A DNA stretch of 64,000 nt from contig NC_052673.1 in assembly GCF_016802725.1 (NCBI RefSeq), positions 7,761,037 through 7,825,036 of the forward strand, written 5' to 3'. The notes under the pieces are model-generated. The model was not told the origin of the DNA. It made no database searches and was given only the letters and a program-made list of their open reading frames with translations. This document shows, one piece after another, positions 38,100 to 50,429 of the stretch. The stretch comes from Solenopsis invicta (lineage: Eukaryota; Arthropoda; Insecta; Hymenoptera; Formicidae). The position numbers and the translations under genes were made by a program. How positions within the stretch are numbered: the first letter of the stretch is position 1; every line of letters starts with the position of its first letter.

Positions 38100-39049
38100 A
38101 GATTGGTCGAAGGAATCAGAGAGTTCCATGTTAGAATTCTATTACTATGTGGCTAAGTTAATATTTTTAGCAGTAAGTTTATTATAATTTTATAAGATAC
38201 GAATAGCATCGTTATTAACAGTTGATCAAATTAATTTGAGACATTATTTCTATAATAACTTCAATTTACGTTTGCTGTGACTGAGAAATAACACCTTATT
38301 TCTCTCTTATTTATATACGAGTCTATTCAACTTATTCAAAAATACCACAAATGAAAAAAGGGAGCCAATGAGAGTAACAGAGCGATTGTAAAGGCGCAAA
38401 TTTTAATTGCAAAAATAATATTAATTTATTGTAGAAACATTAAACGTTTTGATTCTCTCTTTCAAATCTTCTTCAGTGACGCAAAAACATAAACATCCCG
38501 CAAATTTTCTTCATCTTAAGTAGATTAAGTTATTTTCATGTTTCCAAAGCGTTACCTATATTCCATTAATTATTGTTTAAATGTATTTATACACACGCAC
38601 ACGTTAGAAATTTAATCGACTGTTTCTAGTCAATTACTGAGATTTTCATTCGCGTGTCTAACACGCACGTTAACCAACCTATAGGGCATAGTTCACGCTG
38701 CCTACGAGATAACTGGAACATACGCAACGGTACCAAAGCGCATCATAGTAAACAAGCTCATAGTCTCTTCCTTATTGTTTCCTTCTTCGCTGATCAACTG
38801 ACAGCTAAGGACTTACTCGGCCTCCCTACGTCCGGTCTCCGAATATGACGGCCGTCGCAATCGCGGAATCCGATCGATTATCGGGATATATCAGACGCGC
38901 TATATTTATTCCCTTATGACTTCCCGTACGTATACAGTTAATCCCGTATGCCTTGCCCCAATACGGTGGAATTAACCGTAAAGTATCGGTAACACCGTCA
39001 GCAATGTATCAGAGGTGCGAACGAACGTGTACAGCCTTCTAACATATTG

Positions 39050-39535
39050 AAAAAAGTTTCTTACCAAATGTTGAGTGAAATAATACCAATTGAACATTTA
39101 GTTAATATAATAAAGAATAATTTTATTTTTGTATTTAGTATATATTACTAAATTTGGTTATACCCAATATTCCAATTTAGAAGATGTTTATCGAACTACT
39201 AGATGTTTACCGAAACTACATTGAAAAAAATGTTTTTTATGTTCCAGTAAATATGTATTATATTTATGTTAACATCATTTCTTTCATTTAAATAAGTATT
39301 AGCTAACTTAGTATAAAATAATTTATTTTTAAACTTGGAAAATATTGCTTTAAATCCAAGGAAATGATGTTAAAATAAATAATATTTACTTGAATATAAA
39401 AAAATTTGTTTCAGTGTAGTTGCTAAATATTTAGAAAAGCAAAGTTATTCTTGGTTATATTTAACCAAATATTTAATTAGCATTATTTCACTCAACATTT
39501 AGCTTTTTTTATCAAACTTTTCTTTCAATGTACGG
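39050..39535. mobile_element. Inverted-repeat element interrupted by a second hairpin element
   Basis: The outer arms are 39055-39175 and about 39418-39535. The left reads AAATGTTGAGTGAAATAAT and AATTGAACATTTAGTTAATAT, mirrored at the right by ATTATTTCACTCAACATTT and TTAACCAAATATTTAATTAG. The middle (39217-39418) is a different element. Confidence 0.8.
39217..39418. mobile_element. Hairpin element nested inside 39050-39535
   Basis: The arms CATTGAAAAAAATGTTTTTT, then GTAAATATG and TTAACATCATTTC, pair with GAAATGATGTTAAAATAAAT, then ATTTAC and AAAAAAATTTGTTTCAGTG. A relative lies at 40238-40420 and a degraded one near 39893-40130. Confidence 0.8.
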
Positions 39536-40237
39536 AATATAACGTAATGCACGTATCTTTCATTCGGCTGCGTCCTTGTATGTCGTAGGCTAATACAGAA
39601 CTTGTAATTTATGACATTGTAATTTATGCGCTGCCGGGAGTATTTCGATCTTCGTCAGCGAGTTCGCGCAACTTTAGAAAGATTTTATTACAATCTTGTC
39701 TAATTATAAAATCATTAAAAAATTGAAGGACTTTTTACGAGCCGAAAACAGACGGATTAATTTAGGGAGAGAATTTTAATACACGTTCGAAAATATTATG
39801 CATTTACGATGAATAATGGGAAGCCTGTCGCTTGATTGAGAATCGGGAAAAATTCTTTTGAAACAAGAAGAAAAAAAGAAAAAAAAAACGTTTACATTGA
39901 AAAAAATTTTTTTTAACTTATCTCTAATTTTAGTAAATATATTTATTAAAATTATATTTGTTTAATTTAAATAAATGATGTTTAAAGTACAAACTTCTCT
40001 TAATTATAGTAATTATAATTATAGTAAAACAAAACGTTAAAATTAAAAAATATTTTTTTCTTGAAATCTAGTAAATTAACTTTTTTTAATTATATTATTT
40101 TAAAAATTAAAAGATTCAGATTTAATATAAAAAAAAATTCATATTGAAATATTTAAAAAATGTTTAAATTCACGTTTCCAATGTTACAAAAATAATAAAT
40201 AAGTTACTTAGAAGAGGTATAGACTTTTTAAAATTAT

Positions 40238-40420
40238 CACACTAAAAAAATAGTTTTTTATATACAAAGTAAATATATTTATTTGTTATCTTAATTTAAA
40301 TAAATATTGGCTAGTATAAAATAATTCATGTTTAAACTTAGGAGACTATTTTTTTAAATCAAGGAAATGATATTAAAATAAATATATTTACTTGAACATA
40401 AAAAACTTCACATTTGAGAA
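40238..40420. mobile_element. Hairpin element related to 39217-39418
   Basis: The same body (GGCTAGTATAAAATAATTCAT; TCAAGGAAATGATATTAAAA; ATTTACTTGAACATAAAAAA) lies between CACTAAAAAAATAGTTTTTT and its complement. Confidence 0.75.
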
Positions 40421-41660
40421 AATGTATTATATTTGAATAGAGTTAATATATCCGATTAAAACACAAAGAACATTTAATTTGTAGTAATAATACGTTGTTT
40501 ACTCTATATAGACAATATATACTACTAGAGTAACTGTGTTTTTCTAAGACGATATATACTCGTACATTGTTAGACGATTAAATCAGTTTAAATATTTAAT
40601 TTTAAGTAAAAAAGTTATCATACTAACACTCTGTGATACAACTTCTATAATCTTTAATAAATATTTCCAAGACTTTAATTAAATAAACATTTACTATATT
40701 GTAGAAAATTATATTGTACTTTTTACAAATTATGAACGAGTTGCCTAATAGAAAAATTATTTTTTTAATTAAATTAGTATTGGAAAATCACTAATTTCTA
40801 GAAAATAAAATTTGTATTTTAATAAATAATTGAATTGCGTATGTTATTTTATAATTGGTGAATAATTTACTTAATAGAAAAATTATGTAGTTTAAATAAA
40901 CAAATGCAATCCCTTATTTCAAGAAAATGCATTCACAATATTGTATCCAAATATGGTTTACTAAATTTTTTTTTATGCATATTACAATATATACAAGACT
41001 TGAATCAACATTGCGTGTTAATAAAATATCGAAGTCTCGAAGACAGCTCGGTATGCACGTCCGTGAAGGCGACAAATGCTTCATTTGCACGACGTAACAA
41101 AGGATATCGGAGTGTAATACCAGTCGTTATAAATATCACGAGTTCACATAGCTATAATTCGATCGTGCATGCAGAAAATAAATCATAAAAAGAAAAAACA
41201 AATCTTAAAACAATTTCCTAATTCTCTACGCAACAAATTAATTAAACGTAAAATTTGACCGCAAACTATAAGGAGTTTACCGATTTTATCGGACGAACAG
41301 AATTTCCTAATAATAGATTCCTAATAATGAGATTTGTACGATTATAATGCTGAGAGGTAAAAGGATTTTTACCTATATCAATAACCTACGGCACATCGTT
41401 CAACGGTTATTTATTCGCATGTTGGTGGAATAAATTCTACCGCTTTGCGCTCCGTACGATAAATAAATCGTGGGAACTCGCATGTGGCATTTCCCGGAGA
41501 AACGCTTTCCTTCTTCTTTTTCATTTCTTATTTATCCTTTTTTTTCACGCAGGGGCGCTTGAGCTGCACGAGCTTGCTTTCTCGATGGGAACCGAGAGGT
41601 ATCGAAGGGGGCGATCGACCTTTGAAACTGCCTTTCGAAAATCCAAGTACTCTCGCTTCG

Positions 41661-41710
41661 CTCTGCCTTGCTCTGCCTTGCTCTGCCTTGCTCTGCCTTG
41701 CTCTGCCTTG
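41661..41710 (+). repeat. Minisatellite CTCTGCCTTG, five units
   Basis: Five exact 10-bp units in a row, followed by a partly matching unit. It generates repetitive Ala/Leu/Cys frames on the plus strand and Arg/Gln/Ala frames on the minus strand (41484-41880). These are artefacts of the repeat. Confidence 0.95.
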
Positions 41711-42379
41711 CCTCGCCAAGGAGATTCGACCTCGCTCGATTTACCTCGCGCAACACGGGTAAACGCAGCAAACGGAGAAAGAGCCATTTGCGATTTGCGT
41801 CAGTAACGGCCACCCACGTGTACAAGCGCCGCCGAACGCTGATTAATGTCCTCGATTTCGAACCCCGAGATCGATCCTAGATCGTAGATCGCGGGCGCCG
41901 ACACGCAACCCGACGTCGCTCTTGCGAGGGCCGGCTGAGGTTGCGCAACTCGCGACTTATGCTCCGCTTGCGTTAGCAATATCGGCGACCTTTCATGTCC
42001 CTTAAGTACGGGAGAACGGTACCGCACGATCGTGTGCGCTGAGTTAAACTGGCACACACGCCGCAAACCCTCTGACAGATACTACGCGATTTAGAAAGTT
42101 TTTCAAAAAGCACATCCATCGAGATCCTGAGAATCTCGGGGATTTCATCCCCGAGCGAGGATGGTGGCTTCTTGCACACAGGCCTGCATTAGTTAAACGA
42201 TATTATTTTGGATAATAACTAGATGTTTTATTCACGTAATATTTAGGGAGGCAAACATTAACAGACGTAGAGTGCAATAAGTTGGGTACGATGATATTTT
42301 CAAAACTACAAATAGAAGCTCCAAATCATTTTTATATTTTGAAATGTGTTCCCAGAAATATTACGTACTTAACTAATTT

Positions 42380-42737
42380 CCTATAAGCGCTACAACATTC
42401 CTAAAATATTATACAAATATTACTACAAATTAAAATAATATTAAAATAATATTCCAAGAATATTATTTAATATATTTAATACTATTTTAATATTATGAGA
42501 ATATTGTATGTGGAATATTATGAAAATGTCAAATTAAAATAAATTATTATGCGTAAAATGTTCATAAACTTTTTAATTATTACATTTAAAAGTTATAATA
42601 TTCCCAATAATTTAAAATATTGCAGTAAATAATATTATTTACTTCTCATATATTCATATAATATTTATATAATATTATCAAGAGTTGACATATAACCATT
42701 TTTTATTAATATTAAATAATATTGTAACGCTTATAGG
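42380..42737 (+). mobile_element. MITE family A, copy 4
   Basis: Termini are CCTATAAGCGCTACAACATT and AATATTGTAACGCTTATAGG. At 358 bases it is shorter than copy 1 through internal deletion. The family landmark TTCATAAACTTTTTAATTA is present. Confidence 0.85.
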
Positions 42738-44565
42738 ATTGGGACTTTAAAGGCACAAGCAAACTTTTAATTTTGAATTATTTATTACACAATAAACAGA
42801 TAAGATCGGCTCCACTCCTTAAAAAAAGTTGTTGAGAATGAGAACTTGTCAACCAAGTGACATCGTATTTCATCAATCATGTTTCATACAGCGAAAAGTT
42901 AAATACCCAGTTGGAGCAGCAAAGTTTCATTTTTTTTTTGCCAATAAGTGAACCATGTTTTTTAATCTTAATTTTAATGTGTAATATGAGTGAAAAATTA
43001 TTTTTCATTGCTACAAATATAGTGATTCAGGACAAATCCATATTGAAATAAACGCTCTGTAGAGAAAATTCTATCTTTTTAGGAGTATGATAAAATGTAA
43101 TAGAAATTTTTTTATGTGAACAATTTTATAATAAAATATTAATTGTATTGCAAAAAAACTTTTTTTTTTAATTTTATATTACCATTTTTCCTATTTTTTA
43201 TAAACCAAAATTACTTCATATTATCAAATATTTTTAATGTAACAACAAATTTTGCTGACTTTGTCTCAAATTCAAACATATATAAAAAAAGTGGCGATAA
43301 ATGTTCAGGGTCAAATAATTGTGTAATCATCTTCTAAAATGTTGGAGAAGTGCTCCAAAATTTTTTCAGATATTTTAGTTAGAGAAACACTTTCAAAAAC
43401 ATTGTCAGGTATCAATGAGAGAAAAACTTAGAGAAAAACAGTAAAAAAAAAACCATTAAACTATAAAGAGTTAATAATCTTAACACACAAATTTTCCAAA
43501 ATCAAATATCTTTCCAAAATCTAATATATAATTTGCCGAATTTAAGTTGCTTTATATTTATTTATTATTTATTCATTTCTCCACAATTCTTCAAAAATGA
43601 TAAGTCTATAACAGCAGCACATTTAGAACAATTAGAAACATTCTCCATAACAATTAAAAAAATTCTCCAAATCTAAACTCGGTAAATATAATCTCAAATT
43701 ATTGAGAAAAATGTAGGTACAAATAATAATCAAAAGAATTGAAGAGATGGAGATAACGAAATTAATTTAAACGAACTTAACGAGATTTTTGTTAAAGATA
43801 AAATATATAGGGTACATCTGTGTGAAATTAAAAGCGCACGAAAGAAAAGAATAAAGGTGAAAGGGCACGAAGAGAGGACGAGACGCAATGTCGCAATTCC
43901 AAGAAAACCAAGAGGGTCGCCTTAGTCCTCGAATAAATCCATTTAATTCACCTCGCGAAAATGTTTCTCGCGTTAACGATCAAAGACGCGTTCCACCTTC
44001 AACTCCGACGTTGTGTACAATAAATAGCGAACTTTTATCGTAATAAATATCAGCAGTTGCTTTAGCTTTGTAAGAAAAAAAAAAGAGAACTTGACGTTTA
44101 ACGTTTTCTGCATAATTTATGTACTATCGATAAGTATAGGAACAGAAATACCTCCGTGAATAGCTCTTTACGTGTCGTATATTATCTATAACTTTTCTCG
44201 TGCATGTAACAATACGCGCAATGCATGGGGGAACCTAGAAAGCTTTCATAACGATAATAAGAATAGTATTTTTTTTTCCTTGCGAATATATTTCATATCT
44301 GCCTCGACAAAAATCCCATCGACCGCCGTCTTTTCTCGCCTCTTTTCAACATTAAATATCTTGATCGCAGCGTCGGAACACGAACCACACTCGGATCGAA
44401 TGTCTGATTTCAGGTAAAATTCAGTTAAAATACTACGCGAGGGAATAGTGATCAAGTCGGAGGTTATAACCAGTCGTGTAGTTATTTAAAATCAGAGCAG
44501 ATCTTCGCAAGGTGACATCCAGTTGTAAGTTTCGTTACGTCGACAAAGAAGGAAGGAAGAAAAAG

Positions 44566-44601
<36 letters not shown>

Positions 44602-45366
44602 GTAAGAGGCGCGGGGAAAAGTCGAAACCGTAAAAGTCGTACGGTGGAAACGAGTCTGGTGCAATTACTACGAGGCTGGCTATCCTCGTCGGACCAGGAA
44701 CGAACGACCAACCACGCCCTCGCTAATGCGAGCCCGCGCGAGACAGGATTTCGAATCGGCTCCGGCAAGGACGCCTACTATGTACAATGCACCCGCGGCA
44801 CACAAAGACCGGCTACTGACATTTTTTAATTACACCCTGTTTACGCGGCCGAGACTCAGGTCGCCAACGGCATGCCAGTATTGCCTGGCTATCGCTGACA
44901 ATAAGTTTCGCACGATATGAGCACGTGCTTCTCCGTATTGGCGGCCGAAAACTCTCATGATAACCCGGACAAAGACTGAAGCGAGACTTTGATTGTACGA
45001 TTGGAACAAAAAGTTTAAATTCGTTCAGCAATGATAGATTTATCAAGGATTAAGACAAAGTCGATGAATTTAACAAATGTTAGAGAGACGGAAAAATAAT
45101 ATTATCTGCTGCTGCGCCGCCAGTCGGATAATGAATAATTTCTCAGAGAAATTTTAAGAATTGAATAATTAATAAGTAATAACGAAATAAAGAAAAGGAT
45201 AAAAATGCACAAAGAAAGTATGTATTATACAATTTATTCCAAGCAGACCATTTACGTTTAATGAACGTTTAAGAAATGTTTAACCGATACGTTTTTATAA
45301 TAAAAATGTTTATTAAACGTTTTTAACATTTATTTAAAATTTATTAAATCGTCGAAATTTCGTATA

Positions 45367-45756
45367 CACTCAGAGAAAAGTTTCTTCGAGTTAAAAAAAT
45401 GCATTTAAATCAAAGAAATTTGTGCATTGCTGTACGGTTAATAAAAAGATTTTTTAAGAAGTTTTTTGATCGTTGATTGTTTGGTTGTGTTTAGTTGAAA
45501 GAAATATTATATATTTTTAAAACCAGTATAATTAAGTTATTTCTTACATTTCTGTCAGTCCTTTCTTTGAATTAAAAAATCATTTGTTTAAATTAAACAA
45601 TTTATTAAACAATTTAATTACTTTTAAAAAAGGCTTATAAATTTTCTCAAAATCAAATGAGTTTTTATTTGCTTTAAAGATATTTTCACATTAACTTAAA
45701 CAAACCAAATTAAGAAAACGATTTCATAAATTTAAACATAACTTTTCTCCGGGTTT
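45367..45756 (+). mobile_element. CTCAGAGAAAA-ended element family B, copy 3
   Basis: It starts CACTCAGAGAAAAGTTTCTTC and ends TAACTTTTCTCCGGGTT. It shares TTTGTGCATTGCTGTACGGT and the rest of the body with copy 2, in the same orientation. Confidence 0.8.
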
Positions 45757-48177
45757 AGAAAAAAGTATTTTAAACTTTAAACTTTAAGTAAAAAGAATAA
45801 ATGTTTTAAGGTCTTATAAAATGTTTTTATAACGTTTGTTATAGTTTTAAAATCATATCAAATTTTATTTTAAACATTTAAAATTGATTTTCAACGTATT
45901 TTAAGTTTATTTGTGTCTAATTGTTATTTAGAATTATTATGCGATCAAAATTATATCAGAGACATGTCATTATCATGCGTCATTAATATCAAAAATTGCA
46001 TGCATAAAGTTTGTTATAAGAAATTTTGTTATAAAAATGATACTTTATATTTCTATTTTTCTCATATTATTGTGTAACGATACGTAATTTGCATTATTTT
46101 TTATACACCGTCAGACAGAGATTTCGTATGTAAATATTTTAATTGTGTCTTACAAAAACGGAGATAATCAGCACGTGTTATCAAAATGCAATCTACTATT
46201 TGAAAAGCAAAGTTCACTTATCAGGAAAAAGCCTTAAAATATATTATTTAATCACTTGCCTCATATCAACTACCTCTTGCATCTCTGTGTGTTCTCCGAG
46301 CATATCGCGAGAGATAAACTTTCCTCACGAAGATCTCACGAAACCTTTCTATCTTTATAATTAGCTCGCTTGTTTTCAACTACATGAAATGATAGGTCGA
46401 TTACCTTCAAATGATTACCTATTACTTACTAAATTGTATAGTAACGATAAAAAAAATGTAATAAGCTCACAGGGTAGATCATTTATTATATGTAATGTTC
46501 ATTATTAATAATTTCTATTATCTATCTGCATAATATTATGCTAACAAGATCGCATCTTGTAGCTCTGCTATATTATTCTAGTTTCATATTAATTAATTAA
46601 TTTTAAAGATATAATTATCAGATATTTTATTCTTAATTTATTAGATTTTATTTAATAATTTATTGGTTTTTTTAAATTATTTATTATATCAAAAACTATT
46701 ATTAATATCCTGTTCATGTTGAATAGAGAGAGAGAGAGAGAGAAAGAGAGAGGATTAAGCTGTAAATTATTTAATCGTAAGAAAAAGAGTAATTTAGAAT
46801 TATGTCAAATGTAAATAATTATTTTTTATGTAAAAAAATAAAAAGATTAAATTAAAATATTAAATTCATAATACTAATTTCATATTCTTACGTATATGAT
46901 ACAATTTTTAATTATATCTCAAATCCCTTCGATCTTCAATTTATGTTTATTAATGTTGAACTAATAATTAACTTCAGACTCAGTTTGATCTTCTAGTTCT
47001 ACTAAAAAAGAATAAACTTTTTTTACTTCTAAAAGAATAAAAAGTAAATTAAACTGTAATTAATATAAAAATATACAATACATTAATTCTTTCAAGATGT
47101 TTTAAAAAATTTTTTAATTCGAAATGATGATTTTAGTAAATAACAATGCATTAAAAGTGTTTTTGTGTTAGTAATTGTTTTATAAGAAAACAACACTTGC
47201 GCAGAATCAGTTACATTTGTTGCATTCAAATCTAGATCGCTATTTTTTCCACTCCAGTAATACAAACTATAAATTTTTTTTGTTTGTTGAATGATTTGCA
47301 TCTTTTTAATATAAGAAGGAAAGTGTTTAGCTATGAGACGTAAAATAAGAAAAATTTTTCGAATTTTATTAAATAACTATATAAGCGAATGCAACCTTAA
47401 AAAGTCGAAAATTACAAGTATAATGGAAATGGATGATAACATATCTATAACTCTACATCAAAATGTAAAGCCTAAAATCTTGATTAAAATAATACTTTAT
47501 TTATTAAAAAATATCAATCCGTTTACAAAAAAATTTAAGTTACTATACATACAGTACTCCCGTTTTAAACTGGTTAATCCAATTAATAAATTAAATTAAA
47601 TAAAAAGAAATAAATAATATTTAGAAATCAAAAGCTTCGCAAAATCGAAGAACAGCGCGATTAGCACAACAATCGCATGACAGTCCTGCCGAGGCGACGC
47701 GTTTTGCGGAAGACGATAAATCTGCTCGGTAAAAGTTGCGCCGCCAAGAAAACCGCGGATCGGCAGCGGGTTTCGCCTCTGTTTTTACCGCGAAATTTTC
47801 CATCACGTACCAGCTGAGTGAATTTCTCGGTTCTCTCGTGCCTAACTATCGACATTGCCAGTCTTATAGTGGTGGTAGATTCGAAAGTTAGCCTTTCGTA
47901 CGACCAACTCGCCGGCTCGTGTCTTTCTTCGGCAGGGCCGTAGCTACTGCGACTCGCAATCTGCGATTGGAGGAAGATCTCTGCGATCCTCTCCTCGTTT
48001 GGACATTTAATGCCTTCTCTACACCTTTATTTACGCGACACATAATTACTGGTCGGTTTGAAATGTGGCAATAATAATAAACCACGCATATAACTACGTA
48101 AGAATGTACGGTACTTTTATCTGTTAAAATTTTCGAGTTTACTCTTATAGTATTCGAACTTATGGTATTTAACACAG

Positions 48178-48402
48178 GGAGACCGGGGCTAGTTTGCCCA
48201 AGGGGAGAGTTAGCATTGCGTTCCGTTTTTATGTAGCAAAAAAAAATTGAATAATTTTCATAAAATATTGTATTATATTTTTAATATAAAAGACATATTT
48301 TGCAATAATTCTTCTATATTATTTTTTTGTCACAAATACATAAAAACGAAACACAATGCCAACTCACCTCTTGTGTCATCAACTAGACCCAGTTTTCTCT
48401 AA
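48178..48402. mobile_element. MITE with GGGCTAGTTTGCCC-type ends
   Basis: Left GACCGGGGCTAGTTTGCCC through TTAGCATTGCGTTCCGTTTT pairs with right AAAACGAAACACAATGCCAA through CATCAACTAGACCCAGTTT. The arms are about 55 bases and the centre is AT-rich. Confidence 0.8.
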
Positions 48403-49011
48403 TATAGATTGTTTTACGTTAGAAACTATAAAAAATTAATATAAATTTACACAAACAATTTCACTTCGTATCAAAATATAGAAAGCTTTAAAATTATCCG
48501 ATATTCAAGAAAATAATCAACTAGTTGTAAAATTTTTGTAGTTGTTTGTAATTGTATTTTAGTTTAGCGAAGATGTAATTCTATTGGAATAATATTACTT
48601 GATCAACTAATTGTAAGAGTGTTTCCTTTGGAACAAATTAAAATATAACACACTTAGGATAATACATGTAACTGCATTCTCAAACAAATTAATTGTCAAC
48701 GTGACACACTTAAAATAAAATACAACAAACAATATTATAAAACAATATAAAAAAATAATAAGAAAACAAATGTCAAGAACTCTCAAAATTCACAGGGCAA
48801 GTGAGAGTAAACAGCGGTTAACTAAACGGTAATTAAAGTATACAAAAATAATTTTATTAATGACAAAAACACAAAATTTTACAACATTTTCTTATCCTTT
48901 TATTGTTCTTTGAAAAGAATTTACGACGAACAATTCATATCTTGAGCAAAACACATGAGGAAAAAACGCATCAATATATACAAACATATATAATTTAAAA
49001 TCAAAACTTAC

Positions 49012-49047
49012 CGTCTCCACCATGTCGAATCCTCCACCGTACACCAT
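49012..49047 (-). CDS. Ets98B: Proposed first coding exon of Ets98B (12 codons)
   Basis: Read on the minus strand, an ATG at 49047-49045 opens a 12-codon frame, MVYGGGFDMVET. It ends exactly at a consensus splice donor (ACG followed by GTAAGT; GT at 49011-49010). The frame is closed upstream by a TGA with no earlier ATG, so 49047 is the first possible start; a second ATG, codon 9 of the same frame, is also possible. The start has G at -3 and G at +4. The exon ends in phase 0, matching the phase-0 acceptor at 6845 whose first codon is ATG, so splicing would give a continuous protein. It sits at the edge of the CpG-rich block that looks like a promoter. What is seen: start, donor and phase. What is inferred: that this exon joins the exon at 6845 across about 42 kb. 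It could instead belong to another minus-strand transcript. Confidence 0.55.
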
Positions 49048-50040
49048 ATCTTGTTCCTCTTCGTGTCCGACTTCACACTTTTGACAACTGTCGTCCTCGC
49101 ACGCGAGGATCGATCTCTCAACACTCTCGATCGAGAGGAGAGATCAAATTTATTTCGTCTTCGCGCGATTGTCGACGACGACGACGACGACGACAGAAAA
49201 TCCACCGGATCCTCCTTGTCCTCTCCGTCCGATGCCTTTTTCGTCAATAGTTTTTATCCAGTTGCTCTGGTCACGATCCCTTTTCGTCTTTCCTCGTCGC
49301 GTGCGCGGCCGTGTGCCTCTCGCGAATTCTCGCGGCTCCTCGCGACTACTCGCAACCCTCGTGTGTCGCGTACGATCGACCGACTGACCGCCGCCGCTGA
49401 ATGTGTGGCGGGAGTCGGTGGGCGCGTTCGAATTCGAAGCGGTCAACCGAGCGCCGCCGAAGTTTACCGAGCGCAGGCGACCTACTAATTCGCGCATGCG
49501 CGCATTGCACGATTCTCACCGGCGCGGCGAGTCGAAAGATGCGACGACGACGTCGTCGCTCCGCCTTCGCGCATTCGCGAAACTTCACAACGCGGTAGGA
49601 CACGTGGTCACTTAACTTTGCGCTTAATAACTTCCATTCTCTTACCGCGTGTACCCCCTCGGCAAATTTGTGACGAATGATACATACCGAGATGCGAAAT
49701 GTGGAATAACAGAACGACGAATATTTTTTCTTTCGCCGTCACGACGCGCTCATAAAATTTTAACGAGAATGTCAAGTTACCGCAGCAGACGAGCATACTT
49801 TTTATTACGCGCTCTTGCCGCTCGCGATGGCATCGCGGAGACGAAGCAATAGCGATCCGCGTTTTGCCTTTCGCGACTACTATATACGCAAACGCAGCAA
49901 ATCGAGACAAGCGCACTTAGAAGAACGACCTACTAAAGATCGGCGCGCCTGCGCGACGCGTCTTCCCTCTTTTTAGCTATCGATGATCAACCGATCGCTG
50001 CAACCTGTCGCATAGCGTGAAAACGTAGCGAAAAGAGTTA
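49013..50040 (-). promoter_or_regulatory. CpG-rich block, likely promoter and 5' UTR of Ets98B
   Basis: This is one of the most CpG-dense, GC-rich stretches in the window and abuts the proposed first coding exon. It has frames open on both strands (for example 49051-49488 plus and 49150-49497 minus), but these reflect base composition and a (GAC)n/(GTC)n tract at 49174-49195. They show no domain or conserved motif. A bidirectional or CpG-type promoter with the transcript start on the minus strand is the simplest reading. No TATA box at a convincing spacing could be assigned by eye. Confidence 0.4.
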
Positions 50041-50429
50041 TGTATTTAGTTATTCAATCATTCTTACAGACGACGATGGCATGTAAAGTACGAAGAGGAA
50101 AAAGTGTGCTAGAGATGCGCGCTGAATAGAAATTTTTCGATACGATTTGGTTGCCTACTTGCTATCTAGATACTTTCGCAATATTTATAGCCCAACATTT
50201 TTTCATAGTTTTTAGTACATTAATGCAATATTTCTATTTAAACAAAAATATCTATTATTTCCATATATTATACCTTCTATATTATTTGTTGTTTGATTTT
50301 AATGCATTCCCGATAATGCATGCGTAATTATAATCCAATATGTTTCCGTGAAGTTGGATGTGCTTAACAAACAAAAATGAATTAAAGTGCATAAAAATGA
50401 ATTTATTTTAACATCTTCAAATACAATAT

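Larger units (their letters stand above)
6846..49011 (-). other. Ets98B: Inferred 42-kb first intron of Ets98B
   Basis: The two ends fit: a consensus donor at 49011 (GTAAGT) after a phase-0 coding exon, and an acceptor at 6846 (CTCTTTCAG) before a phase-0 exon. I found no convincing coding exon of any gene on either strand between them. The content is a mosaic. Islands of unique, CpG-rich, moderately GC-rich DNA lie near 7.4-7.9, 9.06-9.3, 10.1-10.45, 11.0-11.35, 12.5-13.26, 14.2-14.6, 17.15-17.65, 19.4-19.9, 20.45-20.9, 24.0-24.5, 25.25-25.65, 27.1-27.4, 27.7-28.1, 28.8-30.2, 31.2-31.65, 32.8-33.25, 35.1-35.6, 36.7-37.15, 38.6-39.0, 41.4-42.2, 43.8-45.0 and 47.6-48.1 kb. AT-rich DNA between them is packed with inverted-repeat elements. 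Long first introns carrying enhancers are typical of insect developmental transcription factors. If the 49-kb exon is wrong, this region is 5' intergenic DNA instead. Confidence 0.5.

Noticed and set aside
41484..41880. Six overlapping frames with Leu/Cys/Ala or Arg/Gln/Ala repeats
   Set aside because: All are translations of the 10-bp minisatellite in different phases.
47092..47599. Opposed small frames of 69 and 88 codons
   Set aside because: AT-rich sequence, Lys/Ile/Asn-dominated products, and no motif or splice context.
49051..49603. Frames of 85-145 codons on both strands of the promoter block
   Set aside because: Several phases are open at once, there is no known domain, and the composition explains the lack of stops.
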